Part shown: positions 43,527 through 50,766 of the stretch, in pieces
Numbering within the stretch: the first letter of the stretch is position 1
Layout of the letters: each line of letters begins with the position of its first letter
Origin: Sphingomonas carotinifaciens
GTDB taxonomy: Bacteria > Pseudomonadota > Alphaproteobacteria > Sphingomonadales > Sphingomonadaceae
Length of the DNA stretch: 64,000 nt
NCBI RefSeq assembly: GCF_009789535.1
Contig: NZ_WSUT01000005.1
Location: 2,417,501-2,481,500, forward strand
Direction: 5' to 3'
The notes under the pieces: model-generated
What the model was told of the DNA's origin: nothing
What the model saw: the letters and a program-made list of their open reading frames with translations, nothing else
Databases searched by the model: none
Position numbers and translations under genes: made by a program

Positions 43527-43793
43527 ATGAAGAAGATCGCCTTTGTTCTCGCTGCCGCCGGCCTGATGTCCGTGGCCGCCTGCAACAAGTCGCCGGAAGC
43601 TGCTGCTGTTGAGAACAACGCAGACATGCTGGCCGACAACATGGAAATGCAGGCCGACAACATCGACGCGCTGGCTGACAACACCGCCAACGCTTCGGAA
43701 GCTGCCGTTCTGGAGAACGCCGCAGACAACATGAACGCGACCGCGGACAACGTCCGTGACGCGGCTGAGGCGAAGGCCGACAACATGCAGTAA
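43527..43793 (+). CDS. Small heptad-repeat lipoprotein
   Basis: The 88-residue product has a lipobox ending VAAC at about residue 19. The mature peptide is a nearly pure heptad pattern built around A-D-N (LADNMEM, QADNIDA, LADNTAN, NAADNM), suggesting a long single helix or coiled coil at the envelope. An ATG at 43503 is in frame but adds an unlikely extension; the 43527 ATG is preceded by GGGAGC. The base composition is less GC-rich than the surroundings, as often for abundant Lpp-like proteins. It ends in its own strong terminator and appears to be a single-gene unit. Function unknown. Confidence 0.78.
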   Translation: MKKIAFVLAAAGLMSVAACNKSPEAAAVENNADMLADNMEMQADNIDALADNTANASEAAVLENAADNMNATADNVRDAAEAKADNMQ

Positions 43794-43840
43794 TGCCGCA
43801 TCGGGCCGATCGGCCCGACGCGATTCTGCTGTTACGGAAA

Positions 43841-43871
43841 AAGGCGCTCCCACATTCGGAGCGCCTTTTTT
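43841..43871 (+). terminator. Intrinsic terminator of the heptad lipoprotein gene
   Basis: A 10-bp stem (43841-43850 with 43858-43867, loop of 7) runs into a run of six T. It lies 48 bases after the stop. A second perfect palindrome, TCGGGCCGATCGGCCCGA at 43801-43818, lies between. Confidence 0.9.
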
Positions 43872-43933
43872 CATGTGCGGGCACCGTTTCCCCGGTTGCG
43901 GGACTGCCCTGCCCCGCGCTACGGACGCGGCGG

Positions 43934-44009
43934 GGGCCTGTAGCTCAATGGTTAGAGCTGGCCGCTCATAACGGCTAGGTTGCGGGTTCGAGTCCTGCCG
44001 GGCCCACCA
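43934..44009 (+). tRNA. tRNA with CAU anticodon, probably tRNA-Ile2 (lysidine type)
   Basis: The 76-nt sequence folds as a tRNA: acceptor GGGCCTG/CGGGCCC, D stem GCTC/GAGC, anticodon stem GCCG/CGGC with loop CTCATAA, T stem with GGTTCGAGTCC, and an encoded CCA end. The anticodon is CAU. The paired G1-C72 excludes initiator tRNA. The D-loop AATGGTTA and overall layout resemble ileX-like tRNA-Ile(CAU), whose C34 becomes lysidine; elongator tRNA-Met remains possible. Confidence 0.9.
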
Positions 44010-44049
44010 CCCCCATTCCCTCCCACCCCGCGATTCGCTAACCCACGTT

Positions 44050-45477
44050 ATGAGACTTTGGGGAGGCGCCGGTCCCACCGGGGAGCGGCCGCGTAGCAAG
44101 CATCGGGCGGCAAACGATAATTTCGGGCTCACGCCATGGTTGCTGTGCCTGGGCGTCCTGATTCGCCTGGTCATGATCTATCATGGTCGCGGTCCGATGA
44201 TCATGGTCGAGGCGGGCGAAGCGACGCGGGTGGCGATCAGCCTCGCCACCGGGGGCGGCTTTGCCGATGCGTTTCCGGGCATGGGCCAGACCGCACATCT
44301 GATGCCGGTGATGCCGCTGCTCGTGTCCGGCGTCCTTTTCCTGTTCGGCGCGCATTCGTCGGCCGCGTTGACCGTGCTTCTGATCGGCGCGCTAGTCCAG
44401 TTCGCGGTCGGTCTGCTGCTGATCGACCGTGTCTATGCCCGGCTGGGGTCACCGCCGGCTGCACGGCACGTCGGCCTTGCCTTCTTCTGCCTCGTTCCGA
44501 TCTTCGCCAAGGAGGAGCTCATCGACTTCCGCTTCTGGGAAGGAGCGCTTGCGGTGGTGCTGAGCTGTTGCGGGCTGCTGGCAATCGGACGCGTGCGAAA
44601 TGGCGAAGTCCTCTCGCCCGCACGAACGATCGGCGCGGGGGCACTCGCAGCATTCACCTTCTTCGTCAGCCCACCGGCAGGGCTTGGTATCGTCGCGGCC
44701 TGGATCATGACCGCGATACCGCGCCTGCCGCGGCGCCGGGTGGTGCTTCTCGGTGGCTCGGCGGCAATCGCACTCGCGCTGATGGTCACGCCCTGGGCGA
44801 TGCGCAATGCCCATGCCATGGGTACGCCCATCCTGTTACGGGACAATTTCGGGCTGGAATTCGCCCTCGGCATCGACCCGGCGGTGGGCAGCGGGCGCCC
44901 CTCCAGCGTGGCCTATGAAGGCAACTACGCCCGGATCCACCCCTATCGCAGCGTCGCCGCACGCGCGCGGCTCCGGGCGGCGGGGGGCGAGGTCGCCTAT
45001 TCGCGCATGCTCGGACACGCGGCATGGAGGTGGGTGACCGACCACCCGATGGCCTTCGCGCGGCTGGCCCTGCGCCATTATGCGGCGTTCTTCTTTCCGC
45101 AGGTCTGGCAATCGGGCGACAATCACCGCGCCGACGCGCGCCCGATCATCCTGTCGCTAATCAACCTGATCGGCTTTGCGGCGTTGCTGTTCGATGCGCT
45201 CTCGCGTCGGTTCCGGCTGACGCCGATCGGCGTGTTCGTGCTGGCGACCGCCCTGCCCTATGCCCTGGTCCAGCCGATCCCGCGCTATTCCTACCTGGTT
45301 TACGGCCTCATGTGCTTCGCCGCCATGGGGCTGGTTCATCGATGCGTGCAGGTGGTGGCGACGCGCTATGCGGCCCGGTGCGGGACCGTGGCCCACCCGG
45401 CGGGCGACCATCTTCACTCGCTCGGCACCGGTGCCGAACCCTCGGTCCTGCCCGTCCTCCACCGCTCCACCCGGTAA
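44050..45477 (+). CDS. Polytopic membrane protein, GT-C glycosyltransferase-like
   Basis: The 475-residue protein has about 10-12 hydrophobic segments with an early acidic periplasmic loop (MIMVEAGEATRVA) after the first one, the layout of GT39/GT87-type mannosyl/arabinosyl transferases that use polyprenyl-phosphate sugars. It has a soluble insert (DPAVGSGRPSSVAYEGNYAR) in the second half. No fully diagnostic DD/DE motif is seen, so it is a candidate only. Its last 64 bases overlap the convergent Nudix gene. The gene starts 41 bases after the tRNA; the exact start among early codons is uncertain. Confidence 0.6.
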   Translation: MRLWGGAGPTGERPRSKHRAANDNFGLTPWLLCLGVLIRLVMIYHGRGPMIMVEAGEATRVAISLATGGGFADAFPGMGQTAHLMPVMPLLVSGVLFLFGAHSSAALTVLLIGALVQFAVGLLLIDRVYARLGSPPAARHVGLAFFCLVPIFAKEELIDFRFWEGALAVVLSCCGLLAIGRVRNGEVLSPARTIGAGALAAFTFFVSPPAGLGIVAAWIMTAIPRLPRRRVVLLGGSAAIALALMVTPWAMRNAHAMGTPILLRDNFGLEFALGIDPAVGSGRPSSVAYEGNYARIHPYRSVAARARLRAAGGEVAYSRMLGHAAWRWVTDHPMAFARLALRHYAAFFFPQVWQSGDNHRADARPIILSLINLIGFAALLFDALSRRFRLTPIGVFVLATALPYALVQPIPRYSYLVYGLMCFAAMGLVHRCVQVVATRYAARCGTVAHPAGDHLHSLGTGAEPSVLPVLHRSTR

Positions 45478-45923
45478 CGGGTGGCCGGGTGCAGGTCGCC
45501 GGGCAGCGCATCCGGCAAAAAGGCGCCGATCGCCTCGATCTCCAGCGACAGCCGCGGTTCGATCACGACATCTTCCACCAGAAACACGGCCTGATGGTCG
45601 CGCTTGTGGTCGGGATTGTGCCGGACGTCGTAAAGGTGCCGCGCGGCGCCGTGACGGACCATCCCGATTTCCTCGCGCAATTCGCGCAGAAGCGCGGTGA
45701 GCGCGTCCTCGCCCGCATCGATGGCGCCGCCGGGCAGATACCAGCCACGCTTGTAACTGTGCTTCACCAGGATCAGGCGCCCGTCGGGCGTCAGGCAGAT
45801 GCCCCGGCTGCCCCGCGTCTCGGGCGTCGTCATCCGCCACCAGGCGCGGCGTAGCGCCTGGAAGCCGTTGAGTGCGATGCGCGGGCCCGCGGCCCGCCAG
45901 CCCGTCCGCTGGATCAGGATCAT
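45414..45923 (-). CDS. Nudix hydrolase
   Basis: The 169-residue enzyme contains the Nudix box from residue 66: GGAIDAGEDALTALLRELRE then EIGM, with the metal-binding REx2EE glutamates. It begins MILIQRTGWRAAGPR with a hydrophobic/aromatic N-terminal extension before the domain. Nudix enzymes hydrolyse nucleoside diphosphate derivatives; this one has no specificity-defining tail that I recognise. It converges with the membrane protein gene and overlaps it by 64 bases. Upstream is the branched palindrome at 45968-46121, then ahpF. Confidence 0.88.
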   Translation of the reverse strand: MILIQRTGWRAAGPRIALNGFQALRRAWWRMTTPETRGSRGICLTPDGRLILVKHSYKRGWYLPGGAIDAGEDALTALLRELREEIGMVRHGAARHLYDVRHNPDHKRDHQAVFLVEDVVIEPRLSLEIEAIGAFLPDALPGDLHPATRYRVERWRTGRTEGSAPVPSE

Positions 45924-45967
45924 GGACGCAGCGGGTACCGAAACGAAGCCCCGACGCCAAGCGCTTA

Positions 45968-46121
45968 GAGGCTGTTTGAAAACGTGCAGCGGCCACGTTT
46001 TGCGGCTCCGACCCGCTCCCCCTCCCGGCCACCCGTCAAGGATACTCTGTGGGTGGCCGGACGGGGAAGCGGGCCGGAGCCGCCTCGAAAATCGCCCGTT
46101 GGCGAGGTTTCAAACGGGCTC
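45968..46121. repeat. Branched long inverted repeat (possible mobile or structured element)
   Basis: An outer imperfect pair (45968-45981 with 46108-46121) encloses a long inner stem made of 46002-46034 and 46051-46083, with a 16-base loop. Two smaller perfect hairpins sit on the shoulders: AAAACGTG/CACGTTTT (45979-45986, 45994-46001) and CCTCG/CGAGG (46083-46087, 46103-46107). The whole can fold into a cross or clover shape. It lies between ahpF and the Nudix gene, both on the reverse strand. Confidence 0.75.
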
Positions 46122-46141
46122 TTACCCGCTGGTGCTCGGGC

Positions 46142-47728
46142 TCAGGCCGCGATCGCCTCCACCGGCGCATCGGCCGGCAGGCGGATCAGATAATCGAACG
46201 CCGACAGGGACGCCTTCGACCCCTCGCCCACCGCGATCACGATCTGCTTGTACGGCACCGTCGTCACGTCGCCCGCGCCGAAGATGCCGGGCCGCGACGT
46301 CTCGCCGCGGTGGTCGACCTCGATCTCGCCGTGCGGGGTCAGCGCAACCGTATCGCGCAGCCATTCGGTGTTAGGCACCAGGCCGATCTGGACGAAGATG
46401 CCCTCCAGTTCGATCTGGTGGACGCTGTCGTGATTGCGATCCTTGTAGGTCAGTCCCGTCACCCGCGTGCCGTCGCCGGTCACCTCGGTGGTCAGTGCGG
46501 AGGTGATGACCTTCACGTTGGGCAGGCTCGCCAGCTTGCGCTGCAACACGGCATCGGCGCGCAGGTCGCTGGCATATTCGATCAGCGTCACATGCGCCAC
46601 GACACCGGCCAGATCGATCGCCGCCTCGACACCCGAATTGCCGCCGCCGATCACCGCTACGCGCTTGCCCTTGAACAGCGGCCCGTCGCAGTGCGGGCAA
46701 TAGGTCACGCCCTTGTTGCGATACGCGTCCTCGCCGGGCACGTTCATCTGCCGCCAGCGCGCACCCGTCGCCAGGATCACCGTCCGCGCCTTCAGCGACG
46801 CGCCGCTCTGCAGCCGTACCTCGTGCAGGCCGCCTTCCTCGGTTGCAGGGATCAGCGTCTCGGCCCGCTGCAGGTTCATCACGTCGACGCCGTATTCGGC
46901 CACGTGCCGCTCCAGATCACCCGCCAGACGCGGTCCCTCGGTATGCGGCACGGAGATGAAGTTCTCGATCGACATGGTGTCCAGCACCTGCCCGCCGACC
47001 CGCTCCGCGGCAATTGCGGTGCGGATGCCCTTGCGCGCCGCATAGATCGCGGCCGAGGCGCCGGCGGGGCCGCCGCCCACGACCAGCACGTCGAACGGCG
47101 CCTTGGCGCTGATCTTCTCCGCGGCCCGCGCGCTGCTGCCCGTGTCCAGCTTGGCCAGGATCTGCTCGACGTTCATCCGGCCCTGACCGAACGGCTCGCC
47201 GTTCAGGAAGATCGCGGGCACCGACATGATCTGGCGCGCGGTCACCTCGTCCTGGAACAGCCCGCCCTCGATCGCGACGTGGCGGATGCGCGGGTTCAGC
47301 ACGCTCATCAGGTTCAGCGCCTGCACCACATCGGGGCAGTTCTGGCACGACAGCGAAAAATAGGATTCGAATGCAAAGTCGCCGTCCAGCGCCTGGACCT
47401 GCTCGATCACCTCCTGCGCCAGCTTCGAGGGATGCCCACCGACCTGAAGCAGCGCCAGGACCAGCGAGGTAAACTCATGCCCCATCGGAATTCCGGCAAA
47501 GCGCACAGACACATCGGTGCCGACCCGCCGGATCAGGAAGGACGGCCGCCGCGCCTCTCCGTCGTCCCGTACATAGGACACCGCATCGGACAGCGCCGCG
47601 ATCTCTCCCAGCAACGCCTCCAACTCCCGCGACTTCCCCGACCCATCCAACGACGCCACCAACTCGATCGGCCGGACGATATTCGCAAGATAGGTCTTCA
47701 GCTGGGTCTTCAGGTTCGCGTCGAGCAT
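46142..47728 (-). CDS. ahpF: Alkyl hydroperoxide reductase subunit F
   Basis: The 528-residue flavoprotein has a double thioredoxin-fold N-terminal domain with the CQNC redox pair and a thioredoxin-reductase-like C-terminal part: FAD motif [20 protein letters not shown] active-site cysteines and NAD-binding [11 protein letters not shown]. It uses NAD(P)H to reduce AhpC. The ATG at 47728 gives the family start [14 protein letters not shown]; a longer frame is not credible. It lies 71 bp after ahpC across a strong GC hairpin that may lower its expression relative to ahpC. Confidence 0.96.
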   Translation of the reverse strand: MLDANLKTQLKTYLANIVRPIELVASLDGSGKSRELEALLGEIAALSDAVSYVRDDGEARRPSFLIRRVGTDVSVRFAGIPMGHEFTSLVLALLQVGGHPSKLAQEVIEQVQALDGDFAFESYFSLSCQNCPDVVQALNLMSVLNPRIRHVAIEGGLFQDEVTARQIMSVPAIFLNGEPFGQGRMNVEQILAKLDTGSSARAAEKISAKAPFDVLVVGGGPAGASAAIYAARKGIRTAIAAERVGGQVLDTMSIENFISVPHTEGPRLAGDLERHVAEYGVDVMNLQRAETLIPATEEGGLHEVRLQSGASLKARTVILATGARWRQMNVPGEDAYRNKGVTYCPHCDGPLFKGKRVAVIGGGNSGVEAAIDLAGVVAHVTLIEYASDLRADAVLQRKLASLPNVKVITSALTTEVTGDGTRVTGLTYKDRNHDSVHQIELEGIFVQIGLVPNTEWLRDTVALTPHGEIEVDHRGETSRPGIFGAGDVTTVPYKQIVIAVGEGSKASLSAFDYLIRLPADAPVEAIAA

Positions 47729-47759
47729 GTGCAGGGTCCTGGGGGTAAACGGAATGGTG

Positions 47760-47791
47760 GCGCGGGGCCGGCGACAATGCCGGCCCCGCGC
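47760..47791 (-). terminator. Intercistronic ahpC-ahpF hairpin (attenuator)
   Basis: A perfect 13-bp GC-rich stem (47760-47772 with 47779-47791, loop GACAAT) begins eight bases beyond the ahpC stop. No T-run follows. It probably stabilises the ahpC end of the message or causes partial termination, so that more AhpC than AhpF is made. Confidence 0.65.
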
Positions 47792-47799
47792 AGGTCGAC

Positions 47800-48363
47800 T
47801 CAGATCTTGCCGACGAGGTCGAGCGAGGGAGCGAGCGTTTCTTCGCCCTCTTCCCACTTTGCCGGGCAGACTTCGCCCGGATGCGCGGCAATGTACTGCG
47901 CGGCCTTGACCTTGCGGAGCAGTTCCATCGCGTTGCGACCGACGCCTTCCGACGTGATCTCGACGAGCTGGATGACGCCCTCGGGATCCACGACAAAGGT
48001 GCCGCGATCCGCCAGGCCCTGGCCTGCACGCATGACTTCGAAGTTGTTGGTCACGACGCCCGAGGGATCACCGATCATGGTGAAATTGATCTTGCCGATC
48101 GCAGGCGAGGTGTCATGCCAGGCCTTGTGGCTGAAATGCGTGTCGGTCGACACAGAATAAATCTCCACGCCCATCTTCTGGAACGTGTCGTAATTGTCGG
48201 CCAGGTCTTCCAGCTCGGTCGGGCACACGAAGGTGAAGTCCGCCGGGTAGAAGAAGAACACGGCCCACTTCCCCTTCACGTCCACGTCGGTAACGGTCAG
48301 GAACTTGCCCTCGCGATACGCCTGAGCGGTGAACGGTTTGATGCTGGTGCCGATGAGAGACAT
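47800..48363 (-). CDS. ahpC: Alkyl hydroperoxide reductase subunit C (peroxiredoxin)
   Basis: The 187-residue 2-Cys peroxiredoxin has the peroxidatic motif [18 protein letters not shown] with Cys at about 47 and the resolving cysteine in [13 protein letters not shown] near 166. Length and sequence equal typical proteobacterial AhpC. It reduces H2O2, organic peroxides and peroxynitrite, recycled by AhpF downstream. The ATG at 48363 has AAAGGGAAAA upstream; longer in-frame extension is not real. A candidate OxyR-like site is present about 60-75 bases upstream. Confidence 0.97.
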   Translation of the reverse strand: MSLIGTSIKPFTAQAYREGKFLTVTDVDVKGKWAVFFFYPADFTFVCPTELEDLADNYDTFQKMGVEIYSVSTDTHFSHKAWHDTSPAIGKINFTMIGDPSGVVTNNFEVMRAGQGLADRGTFVVDPEGVIQLVEITSEGVGRNAMELLRKVKAAQYIAAHPGEVCPAKWEEGEETLAPSLDLVGKI

Positions 48364-48421
48364 GGCTTTTCCCTTTCTGAATTGGTGCACTGCACATGGT
48401 GATGCTGCGGCGCAGCGGCAA

Positions 48422-48436
48422 ATAGGAATTGCCGAT
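48422..48436. promoter_or_regulatory. Possible OxyR half-site upstream of ahpC
   Basis: ATAG-N7-CGAT on the forward strand reads ATCG-N7-CTAT on the ahpC strand, one base off the OxyR ATAG-N7-CTAT consensus unit. It sits 59-73 bases upstream of the ahpC start. Only one unit is visible, so this is a weak call. Confidence 0.3.
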
Positions 48437-48536
48437 ATCTGTGGCAGACGCGAGCGATTTAACGTGTGCGGCACGCTTTCTGGTTCATAAGGCTTGCGCT
48501 GAACGCCCGGCCGTCCTAGTCGCCTGTCCACCGCGT

Positions 48537-48614
<78 letters not shown>

Positions 48615-48645
48615 CCATCCTGCGTCGCACGTTGGACGCGTCCCA

Positions 48646-49674
48646 TCAAGCCACCACCTCCGTCACATGGCGCAGCGCTTCGTCCGGGCCGAAGCCTGTC
48701 CCTTCTAGCCATGCATCGGCTTGCGCATGGCCCATGACGCGCAATTCCTGGAGGGCTGAGGCGCGTGTGTCGAGCTTGCTCGCCGCGCCGCGTGTGGCAA
48801 GGCCGGGCGCCGGCGTCATCAGGTGCAGGTGCATCGCCGCCAATCGCCCGACCTTGCCGTCAGTCAGGTCGTGTGCGCGCGCCAGTTGCTGCACCTGCAC
48901 CAGCGCCTTCAGATCACGCATCAGGCAGGCATTGAAGCTGATGTCGCTGACCCGCCGGATCGTGGCGGGGAGCGTATCGCCCGCATCCTCCACCGCAAAG
49001 GGCGTCACCTGCACGACCAGCAGGTCGGTTGCACCGTCATCGGCAAAGATCAGCGGCTCCAGCGCCGGATTGGCGGAAAATCCGCCATCCCAATACTCGT
49101 TCCCGTCGATGCGAACCGCCGCAAACAGATCGGGCAGGCAGGCCGATGCCATCAGCGCATCGAGCGTGACCTCCGCGCCGGCGAACAGCCGTGCCTGCCC
49201 ATCGCTCACCCGCGTCGCCGATACGTGCAGCGGGATCGCACCGGGACGGGTTAACTGCGTGAGGTCGATACTTGCCCCCACCACCCGGCGCAGCGCGGAC
49301 ATGTCGCGCAGCCCCGGCACAAACGGCGCCATGTAGCGGCTGGTCAGCTTGCTCCACTCCAGCCCACGTGTCAGCCACGGCTCGGCAAAGGGGAGCAGGA
49401 AGGATGCCATGTCGAACACGCGCAGCGGCGACTCACGACTGACCTGACGCCATAAGCGCTCCAGCGCTGCCCTGGCGCCAGCCGGACCATCTTCGGCAAG
49501 GCCAGCGACCAAGGCCGCCCCGTTCAGCGCACCGGCGCTGGCACCGCTGACGGAAACGATTTCGATATCGGCTTCCAGCAGCCGCTCGATCACGCCACGG
49601 GTATAGGCACCGTGTGCGCCGCCGCCCTGCAAAGCGAGGGCGACGCGCGGTTTCGAAGCGGCCTTGTCGGTCAT
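48646..49674 (-). CDS. Patatin-like phospholipase
   Basis: The 342-residue protein has the patatin features in order: oxyanion loop QGGGAHGAYTRG (16-27), nucleophile serine in GASAG (VSGASAGALNG), and the catalytic aspartate in WDGGFSANP, completing the Ser-Asp dyad. No signal peptide is seen, so it is probably cytosolic or membrane-associated. Bacterial relatives hydrolyse phospholipids or acyl chains of storage granules. The gene ends 32 bases from the tRNA-Pro. Its neighbours do not suggest a substrate. Confidence 0.9.
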   Translation of the reverse strand: MTDKAASKPRVALALQGGGAHGAYTRGVIERLLEADIEIVSVSGASAGALNGAALVAGLAEDGPAGARAALERLWRQVSRESPLRVFDMASFLLPFAEPWLTRGLEWSKLTSRYMAPFVPGLRDMSALRRVVGASIDLTQLTRPGAIPLHVSATRVSDGQARLFAGAEVTLDALMASACLPDLFAAVRIDGNEYWDGGFSANPALEPLIFADDGATDLLVVQVTPFAVEDAGDTLPATIRRVSDISFNACLMRDLKALVQVQQLARAHDLTDGKVGRLAAMHLHLMTPAPGLATRGAASKLDTRASALQELRVMGHAQADAWLEGTGFGPDEALRHVTEVVA

Positions 49675-49702
49675 GCTGCGGCTTCCTGGAGACGGAATTG
49701 GG

Positions 49703-50455
49703 TCACAAGCGGATACTCAGCCCGCCGACGCCGGCATGGTTGCGCAACCGGGTGGATACGGTGATGGCGCCGCTGTCGGCGATCACGCCCTGCACGCTGC
49801 CGCTGATCCGACCCGCCACCGCAGACGCATCGACCTGCGTGTAGCGATATTCGCCGAACAGCGAGAAACGACCGGACAGGGGTAACCGCAAACCGCCACC
49901 GGCCCGCAGCCCCCAATCGCCGGAAAGGTCGCTGTCGGTGATCAGATAGGCGGGCCCGGCAAACGCATAGGGCTGCACCCCTCTGTCCCGCGGCAGGCGC
50001 GCCATGGCAAGCAGCGCAAAGGTTGCCGTCGTCGGCACCCCGAGATGCGGCACGTCCACCGTGACATCGCGACCGGGGTCGATCACCACCCGTTCGCCGA
50101 AGACCGTCTCGTCAAAGCGTAGATTGGCCGTCGCGCGTACCGTCTGCTGCCGGATGTCGGGGTCGAGCGTGGAGGCATCCACCGCCACCCCGACCGCGCC
50201 GGACCAGAAGCCGACGCGCGCACCGAAGATCGTGGAGTTGCTGGGGTTCAGGCGTCGCACGTCGACCCGCAACTGCGCCGGCACGACGGTGTCGTTCACC
50301 CGCGCCTCGTTCGCGGTGATCGTCGCCGGCTGCGCCTCGGGCAGGGACCGACCGGCGAACACATCGACGAACATCTGTGCCTCTGCCGGTGCCGTAAACA
50401 GCAGCGCTGCGGCACCCAGGGCAATGCGATGCATCATATGGGGTCTCGTCCTCAT
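49703..50455 (-). CDS. Outer-membrane beta-barrel protein
   Basis: The 250-residue product has a leader (MRTRPHMMHRIALGAAALLF ending AEAQ) and a mature part with an N-terminal FVDVFAGRSLPEAQPATI and later strands YAFAGPAYLITDSDLSGDWG, FSLFGEYRYTQVDA and the C-terminal VGGLSIRL, as in small opacity/OmpA-like barrels of 8-10 strands. The ATG at 50455 overlaps the preceding small membrane protein gene as TGATG; an internal ATG at 50437 is possible. It is the last gene in the reverse-strand oxidase series, but its link to the oxidase is doubtful. Confidence 0.78.
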   Translation of the reverse strand: MRTRPHMMHRIALGAAALLFTAPAEAQMFVDVFAGRSLPEAQPATITANEARVNDTVVPAQLRVDVRRLNPSNSTIFGARVGFWSGAVGVAVDASTLDPDIRQQTVRATANLRFDETVFGERVVIDPGRDVTVDVPHLGVPTTATFALLAMARLPRDRGVQPYAFAGPAYLITDSDLSGDWGLRAGGGLRLPLSGRFSLFGEYRYTQVDASAVAGRISGSVQGVIADSGAITVSTRLRNHAGVGGLSIRL

Positions 50456-50766
50456 CACAAACAATCGGGTACCAGCAGGATCGGCAGGCCCCCGGCCACC
50501 GTCGCGGCGCATCCCACCCACGCCAGCACCGCCGCCGCCCGGTCGGTCAGTGCCGGGCCGGGTTCGCGCCACCGGAGCGCCAATGCCAGCGTCGCCGCGA
50601 CGCTGCCGATCCACGCCGCCAGCAGAACCACGCGGTGCAGGCTGGCGCCCATTACCGGCGTGGTTGCCCAGCCTGATGCACAGCCGATGCCGTGCAGCGC
50701 ATACAACAGGCAGAACGCGATCGCCCATCCGATCAACCCGGCACTCATGCGCAGCAGCGCGATCAT
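50455..50766 (-). CDS. Small membrane protein of the cytochrome oxidase operon
   Basis: This 103-residue protein is hidden inside a longer read-through frame. It starts MIALLRMSAGLIGWAIAFCL and has about three hydrophobic segments (GASLHRVVLLAAWIGSVAAT; AAVLAWVGCAATVAGGLPIL). The ATG overlaps the stop of the fused oxidase subunit gene as ATGA, and its own stop overlaps the next ATG. The tight coupling suggests an oxidase accessory or a small subunit-IV-like part, but no family is recognised. Confidence 0.65.
   Translation of the reverse strand: MIALLRMSAGLIGWAIAFCLLYALHGIGCASGWATTPVMGASLHRVVLLAAWIGSVAATLALALRWREPGPALTDRAAAVLAWVGCAATVAGGLPILLVPDCL

Noticed and set aside
46049..48160. Forward frame of 703 codons opposite ahpF and ahpC
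   Set aside because: Spans two certain reverse-strand genes and shows no family features.
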